This document shows, piece by piece, positions 59,974 through 64,000 of a DNA stretch of 64,000 bases. A program made the position numbers and the translations under genes. The stretch covers positions 1 to 64,000 of the forward strand of contig CAXUHF010000010.1 in assembly GCA_964250765.1 (NCBI GenBank), read 5' to 3'. The stretch's first letter is position 1; every line of letters starts with the position of its first letter. The notes beneath the pieces were generated by a model. The model was not told the DNA's origin and made no database searches. It saw only the letters and a program-made list of their open reading frames with translations. The stretch is from JBBQVS01 sp964250765 (GTDB taxonomy: Bacteria; Chloroflexota; Ktedonobacteria; Ktedonobacterales; Ktedonobacteraceae).

Positions 59974-60966
59974 ATGCAAGAGGCACAAACTTGGCGAAAA
60001 CTTTTAGGCACAATTATTAGTAACTCAAAGGAAAAACAGCGTATCGCGATTGAGCTAGGGGTAAAGGCTATTACACTGACACGTTGGGTCACTGGCGAGT
60101 CAGACCCACGCCCACAAAACTTACGTCTTCTGCTTAGCGTACTTCCAGGACAACGTGAGCAACTTCTTGATTTAATTCGTAAAGAAGAGAGATGGGAAGA
60201 ATTTTCCGATATCATCAAGGATGATACATCTAAAGATATTCCCTCTGAATTCTATACCAGTGTATTTGTCGCACGAGCATCAGCTACAGAGAATCTGCGC
60301 TACTGGTCTACTTGTCAACTTATTTTACAGCAAGCACTCAGGCAGCTTGATCCTGATCGGTTGGGTATGGCGGTCTGGGTTGTACGTTGTATGCCACCCT
60401 CCGGCTTCTATCATAAGGTTCGTAGTCTACGCGAAAGTGTTGGTCTGGGTACGCCGCCGTGGGGAGGGAACTTAGAGCAGAGGGCCATGTTCCTAGCTGC
60501 TGAGTCATTAGCGGGAAACGTTGTTACGCTTTGTCGCCCTGCGATTATTGAAAACCTAGATGAAGAACATAATCTGCTGCCCGCAGCACGAGTCGAATAT
60601 GAGAAAAGTTGCGCTATCTATCCAATTCTTTACGCAGGTCGTATAGCGGGAGTATTTCTGGTTTCCAGCACTCAATACAATCACTTTTTGTCACGTTCGA
60701 GAGGGACTCTGGCTCAAGCCTACGCTGATTTGCTTGCGTTAGCATTTGAACCAGAGGATTTTTATGAGCCGGAAGATATTGCACTGTGTGTGCTTCCGTA
60801 TCATGATGAACAAAAAAAGTATTTTGCTCCATTTCGACAAATAGTCAAAGATGCGATCAAAGAAGCGGCGCAAAACAATAAGCCGCTTAATACCATTGAG
60901 GCAGAAATGCAGGTATGGCAGCAGCTAGAGGAAGAACTTATACAGGTTTCAGCTAGCAAAGAGTAA
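59974..60966 (+). CDS. HTH transcriptional regulator with GAF-like sensor region
   Basis: A 330-residue protein. Residues 5-65 form an XRE-like HTH (KEKQRIAIELGVKAITLTRW, then VTGESDPRPQNLRLLLSVLP). Residues 85-270 look like a GAF-type fold (LRYWSTCQLILQQALRQLDP; LLPAARVEYEKSCAIYPILY; RIAGVFLVSST), so a small-molecule-sensing regulator is inferred. The tail (NTIEAEMQVWQQLEEELIQ) is helical. The upstream promoter carries an inverted repeat. The ConA-like gene follows after 20 bases and may be its target. I have seen this architecture in Ktedonobacteria; ligand unknown. Confidence 0.8.
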   Translation: MQEAQTWRKLLGTIISNSKEKQRIAIELGVKAITLTRWVTGESDPRPQNLRLLLSVLPGQREQLLDLIRKEERWEEFSDIIKDDTSKDIPSEFYTSVFVARASATENLRYWSTCQLILQQALRQLDPDRLGMAVWVVRCMPPSGFYHKVRSLRESVGLGTPPWGGNLEQRAMFLAAESLAGNVVTLCRPAIIENLDEEHNLLPAARVEYEKSCAIYPILYAGRIAGVFLVSSTQYNHFLSRSRGTLAQAYADLLALAFEPEDFYEPEDIALCVLPYHDEQKKYFAPFRQIVKDAIKEAAQNNKPLNTIEAEMQVWQQLEEELIQVSASKE

Positions 60967-60986
60967 AACCTATAGAATGGCACGCA

Positions 60987-61790
60987 ATGTTCGATGATTT
61001 TACAGACGGGATTGACCAACACTGGACACAAACATGTATTGGTGCAGGTGTACTTTCTACTACCAATTCTGCTCTCCGTATGGGCTTTCCCTCTGTAACA
61101 CAAGGATACTATAACGACGCGCAGATTGATGACTATGGGGGACGTGTACGCGCTGCATTTCCTTGGAAGCCACCGCTACGTATGGTTGTACGTTCACGCT
61201 CATCGCATGAAGCGGCGACACCTGATAGCACAGGCGAGAGTCAAAATATTTTGCGCGGTACAGCAGGTTTCGGCTTTTGGAATTATCCTTTTTCGGTGCG
61301 TGGAGATATTCTGATGCTGCCGGAGTCAATTTGGTTTTTCTATGCCTCGCCACCCTCGAATATGGCACTCGTCCCCGGTATTCCTGGTTGGGGTTGGAAA
61401 GCTCAAGTTGTCCATAGCATGCGTGCCGAGACACTAGCCGCCGTCGTCCCCACAGCATTCACAACACTATGGGGACGTGTAACAGGAAATACAAGTCACG
61501 CGGCACAATGGATGCAACGCTTGAGTGGCGCAAGTGAAGCACTACTACCCATCATAATGACTGAGTGGCATACTTATGTGCTTGAATGGCGGGAAAGTAT
61601 GGCAACATTCTGGGTTGACGATACCCTTGTATTACGTGTTCCACAACCTCCTACACGACCACTCGGCTTTGTCGCATGGCTCGATAACCAGTACGCAGTA
61701 GCAACCCCACGCGGTGTACTACGTTTTGGCACAGTTAGTAGTGGTCCTCAATGGCTCGATGTGGATAGTATCAGAATAGAGGCTCTTTAG
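60987..61790 (+). CDS. ConA-like lectin/glucanase-fold protein
   Basis: A 267-residue beta-sandwich protein without signal peptide. The start FDDFTDGIDQHWTQTCIG and the later TEWHTYVLEWRESMATFWVD with LGFVAWLDNQYA match the jelly-roll of GH16/LamG-type proteins. The GH16 catalytic ExDxxE motif is not seen, so a binding or non-hydrolytic role is more likely. It starts 20 bases after the HTH gene with no good ribosome binding site, consistent with coupling. Its stop overlaps the convergent cupin gene by four bases. Confidence 0.7.
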   Translation: MFDDFTDGIDQHWTQTCIGAGVLSTTNSALRMGFPSVTQGYYNDAQIDDYGGRVRAAFPWKPPLRMVVRSRSSHEAATPDSTGESQNILRGTAGFGFWNYPFSVRGDILMLPESIWFFYASPPSNMALVPGIPGWGWKAQVVHSMRAETLAAVVPTAFTTLWGRVTGNTSHAAQWMQRLSGASEALLPIIMTEWHTYVLEWRESMATFWVDDTLVLRVPQPPTRPLGFVAWLDNQYAVATPRGVLRFGTVSSGPQWLDVDSIRIEAL

Positions 61791-62206
61791 TTCTCCTCTC
61801 GTTCTGGCGGACCATCTATCACAATCGCATCCAAAGACTCGTCTTCTGTCCACACCGTATGATCTAATCCTACAGGCCAAAGAACAGCATCACCCGCAGT
61901 TACCTCTTTCGTTTCGCCGCTAGCACCACCAATTCGTACAAAACCTTTGCCTCGCATGACAACAAAGAGGATTGGCATATCAGCACTATGTTCATCCATG
62001 TGACCATGTGGCTCAAAATACATTGCACTCACGATCATAGGTCGATTCAGCAAAATTGGGAGACCATTTACACGCTGTGCTAGTTGCTCCTTTTGTTCTA
62101 TAGAAAAAGAGGTGGGAACATCGAACTGTATTGGCACACCATACAAGCCTTCATGATCTCCTGGAATCTTCGACTTCAATTCAGGGGTAAAGCGACGAAC
62201 TTGCAT
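61787..62206 (-). CDS. Cupin-domain protein
   Basis: A 139-residue single-domain cupin. Motif 1 is FEPHGHMDEHSADMPILFVV (its metal-binding His and Glu/Asp partly altered) and motif 2 is GDAVLWPVGLDHTVWTED with the second His. The strand RGKGFVRIGG lies between. Metal binding via His of GHMDEH and LDHTV is likely. GGAGAT precedes the ATG. Function undetermined; small cupins of this type often sense or modify phenolic or sugar compounds. Confidence 0.85.
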   Translation of the reverse strand: MQVRRFTPELKSKIPGDHEGLYGVPIQFDVPTSFSIEQKEQLAQRVNGLPILLNRPMIVSAMYFEPHGHMDEHSADMPILFVVMRGKGFVRIGGASGETKEVTAGDAVLWPVGLDHTVWTEDESLDAIVIDGPPEREEN

Positions 62207-62230
62207 TTACATCTCCTATATCCTGCTCTA

Positions 62231-62689
62231 CTAGTTTGCAAGTATAGCAGGATTACCAGAAACATAAAAGAGCTTGTTAAGAGTAAGAGCGTGAATTTTC
62301 CAACCATTCTCAGTTCTTATAAGCCCATCTTTGTATTCTGCACGCAAGAAAAATTCTTCGCCTCCTTCAAACCCCTTAATGTAGTGTTGACCAAAAAAAT
62401 TGGAAATGCATTGCGCTGCATCACCATGAACAGTAATACGGAAATTTGAGGAAATATGTTGTGTTCGTAGTCCTTCACGACTTAGGTTGTGCTGATACGA
62501 CTAACGCAACTCTTCTCTCCGCACCTTCTGTGCTGGAACTCCATAAGGAGTGAAGTCTGCTTCAACTTCTTCCAAGAAAAGACTCTCGAACAATATCCAA
62601 TCCTGATAGTCTAAGGATTGAGCAAGTTGGGCACGAACCTCTTTAATGGCTTCTCGATCAAGAAGTTCTTGCAATGTCGAATCATTCAT
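62231..62689 (-). pseudogene. SnoaL/NTF2-like protein interrupted by an in-frame amber codon
   Basis: Read on the minus strand from ATG 62689, the frame stays open and protein-like to TAG at 62231-62233, except for one in-frame TAG at 62501-62503 (after 62 residues). The first part (LDREAIKEVRAQLAQSLDYQ, then FTPYGVPAQKVRREELR) is the N-terminal half of a SnoaL-like/NTF2 cone fold. The second part, which lacks any start codon, supplies the C-terminal sheet (TQHISSNFRITVHGDAAQ, GEEFFLRAEYKDGLIRTENG, WKIHALTLNKLFYVSGN). Total about 152 codons, normal for the family. Likely a nonsense pseudogene or a sequencing error; amber readthrough cannot be excluded. Confidence 0.8.
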
Positions 62690-62790
62690 ACTCTAGTTGT
62701 TTCCTCTCATCTCTCTCGTGCGAGACAGCTTGTTACGATGCCGCTTCCTATCAAGAATAGCTCATTGAGACACAGAAGAGAATATAAAAA

Positions 62791-62835
62791 CAATGCTGTT
62801 AGCATATCTCTTTGTGGTATTGGCTAACAGCATTG
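62791..62835. terminator. Bidirectional intrinsic terminator after clpP
   Basis: CAATGCTGTTAGC (62791-62803) pairs with GCTAACAGCATTG (62823-62835). On the minus strand, after the clpP stop at 62867, the exit is TTTTTATATTC; on the plus strand it is CTTTTTCTG. Confidence 0.85.
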
Positions 62836-62866
62836 CTTTTTCTGCTAAGAATTAGGTGGAACAGCT

Positions 62867-63472
62867 CTATCGTTTTTCTTCGACAGTGAGCACCTCATCA
62901 ATGATACCATATTCTTTTGCATCAGTCGCACTCATGAAGAAGTCACGGTCGGTATCACGTTTGATACGTTCCAGGCTCTGTCCAGTGTGATGTTGGATGA
63001 TACCGTTGATTACATCTCGCGTATGCAACATCTCGCGTGCAAAGATGTCAATATCACTTGCCTGACCACTTGCTCCACCTTGAATGAGCGGTTGATGCAT
63101 GTGAATACGGGCATTAGGTAAGGCACGACGACGACCTTTATCACCTGCAAGCAGAAGGATCGTGCCAAAACTGGCAGCATAGCCAACACAGGTCGTTGCA
63201 ACCGGACAGGGAATGAGGCGCATTGTATCGTAGATGCCTAATCCTGCCGAGATTACTCCTCCTGGTGAACTAATATACATATTGATCTCACGGTCTGGAT
63301 TGTCCGACGCTAAAAAGAGCAATTGCGCCACAATTAAATTAGACATGTTCTCTTCAATCTGACCATTCACCATGATGATGCGCTCTTTCAAGAGACGCGA
63401 ATATAGGTCGTAAGCGCGTTCGCCACGTCCAGTCGTCTCTATAACAGTTGGAATAACAGAATATATGCTCAT
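62867..63472 (-). CDS. clpP: ATP-dependent Clp protease proteolytic subunit
   Basis: A 201-residue serine protease subunit that forms the ClpP tetradecamer. Catalytic Ser is in VGYAASFGTILLLAG (family usually has GxAASMG), the His in RIHMHQPLIQGG and the Asp in KRDTDRDFFMSATDAK. The oxyanion and head-domain block ISSPGGVISAGLGIYDTM is intact. AAAGGAG precedes the ATG. The DUF4177-like gene lies 13 bases upstream on the same strand, so the two are probably co-transcribed. The ATPase (ClpX/ClpC) is not in the window. Confidence 0.96.
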   Translation of the reverse strand: MSIYSVIPTVIETTGRGERAYDLYSRLLKERIIMVNGQIEENMSNLIVAQLLFLASDNPDREINMYISSPGGVISAGLGIYDTMRLIPCPVATTCVGYAASFGTILLLAGDKGRRRALPNARIHMHQPLIQGGASGQASDIDIFAREMLHTRDVINGIIQHHTGQSLERIKRDTDRDFFMSATDAKEYGIIDEVLTVEEKR

Positions 63473-63485
63473 CGTAAAAACTCCT

Positions 63486-63761
63486 TTACTTCACGTTCTG
63501 ACGCACAAAGTAGTAGTGAATCATTGCAACATCGCCTGTTGAACCTTGATTGAGTACTCCTACGAGCAGCCAACCTTCACGCCCTAGCTCATTCAAGCGT
63601 TCCTCATCGGGAAGTGATCTGCTATTTGTATCAATTGTCAGTACATGGTAATCCCAGCGAACAGGCTCTATCGGAATATCTTCATAAACCTTGATGTCTG
63701 GTACAAATCCTACGGCTCCTTTCTCCGAGTATCGGATAAGAGGGGATGAGGTAGTAAACAT
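63486..63761 (-). CDS. DUF4177-like small protein upstream of clpP
   Basis: From ATG 63761 (AAGGAG 10 bases upstream) 91 residues. A longer in-frame TTG start at 63818 adds 19 Lys-rich residues without ribosome binding site. The core WDYHVLTIDTNSR, RLNELGREGWLLVGVLNQG and MIHYYFVRQ is the typical strand-helix-strand of DUF4177 (small proteins of unknown function). Linked in operon order to clpP with a 13-base gap; functional connection is only suggestive. Confidence 0.78.
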   Translation of the reverse strand: MFTTSSPLIRYSEKGAVGFVPDIKVYEDIPIEPVRWDYHVLTIDTNSRSLPDEERLNELGREGWLLVGVLNQGSTGDVAMIHYYFVRQNVK

Positions 63762-63862
63762 TGTTTTCTTTCTCCTTACTTGCTCTTGCTTAACTTCTAT
63801 AGCATCAACTTTCCTCAACTTGAATATAACATGCTATTGGCGTATACTGATAGTAATCAGAT

Positions 63863-63904
63863 ATGCTATGAGCATGTCTTTTATAGCGACTATGCTTACA
63901 GCAT
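63863..63904. promoter_or_regulatory. Two ATGCT-N3-AGCAT palindromes
   Basis: ATGCT-ATG-AGCAT at 63863-63875 and ATGCT-TAC-AGCAT at 63892-63904 have identical arms and a 29-base centre-to-centre distance. They fill the gap between the divergent small gene (63761) and the gene starting at 63924, the second ending 19 bases before the ATG. A half site ATGCT also lies at 63831-63835. Strong candidate operator pair. Confidence 0.6.
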
Positions 63905-63923
63905 AGGAAGAGAGAGGAATAAC

Positions 63924-64000
63924 ATGGCAGACGAAGAGAAAGCGTTAGATTTACAGGAGATTATCGGGCGTGTGGTACGTCGAGAACGACAAGATCGTCG
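63924..64000 (+). CDS. Start of a gene cut by the window edge
   Basis: ATG 63924 with GAGAGAGGA upstream. Twenty-five residues are visible, starting MADEEKALDLQEIIGRVVRR and continuing ERQDRR. The beginning GRVVRRERQDRR could be the first helix of an XRE-type HTH (as in LGxxLRxxRxxxG). The palindrome pair just upstream would fit an autoregulated DNA-binding protein, but too little is visible to name the family. Confidence 0.6.
   Translation, partial: MADEEKALDLQEIIGRVVRRERQDR

Noticed and set aside
1..64000. CRISPR array, IS element with transposase, or integrase
   Set aside because: No regularly spaced direct repeats and no transposase/integrase motif found on either strand; only short non-coding inverted-repeat elements.

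Overview
The window reads as bacterial chromosome of moderate GC content (somewhat under 50% by eye). It most resembles a Ktedonobacteria-type member of the Chloroflexota. This is inferred from the gene style: multi-GAF histidine kinases, WD40/PQQ propeller proteins, zinc-ribbon proteins with a membrane anchor, orphan CoxG, and an RND pump without a recognisable outer-membrane partner. A HemQ-type heme enzyme also fits a monoderm. No 16S rRNA, tRNA, CRISPR array, transposase or integrase was seen. There is one assembly gap of exactly 100 N (14053-14152).

Layout. 1-7 kb: a DUF1464 (ASKHA-like) protein, a GAF/PAS histidine kinase overlapping an HD hydrolase, a disordered protein with a C-terminal beta domain, and an orphan CoxG. 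7-11.6 kb: two methyltransferases (one RlmI-like), a GH15 glucoamylase/trehalase-type enzyme with a repeat-rich promoter, and a 52-residue membrane peptide gene. 11.7-18 kb: a tightly packed minus-strand heme operon, hemA-hemC-hemD-hemQ-[gap]-hemL-hemB. 18-24.5 kb: a zinc-ribbon membrane protein, a small membrane protein, an orphan phage-tail-hub-like protein carrying a propeller-like insertion with two small companions, and an XRE-GNAT gene that looks split by a one-base homopolymer frameshift.

24.5-39 kb: a DEAD-box helicase with a long leader, an intradiol dioxygenase, the one-carbon pair fchA-folD with a propeller lipoprotein-like gene, then an operon in which an ECF sigma/anti-sigma pair sits between an FtsX-type permease and its probable ATPase, and a large RND transporter. 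39-49 kb: a ComP-like PDZ/7TM histidine kinase, its NarL-type regulator and a VOC dioxygenase in one overlapping operon, a secreted PQQ-repeat propeller, endonuclease III, an ABC-F gene with an internal deletion, a class II aldolase and a TTG-started threonine aldolase. 49-64 kb: three SDR oxidoreductases, an MpaB-type oxygenase, small membrane genes, a membrane-anchored pentapeptide-repeat protein, a glycosyltransferase, a methyltransferase, a COG4280/Ftr1-like membrane pair, an HTH sensor with a ConA-like lectin-fold protein, a cupin, a SnoaL-like gene interrupted by an in-frame amber codon, clpP, and the start of a gene behind two identical-pattern palindromes.

The clearest functional units are the heme operon, the folate pair, the ABC/ECF operon and the ComP-like two-component operon. 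The most unusual items are the orphan tail-hub module, the ABC-sigma-antisigma-ATPase arrangement, and three genes broken in three different ways (frameshift, internal deletion, amber stop).
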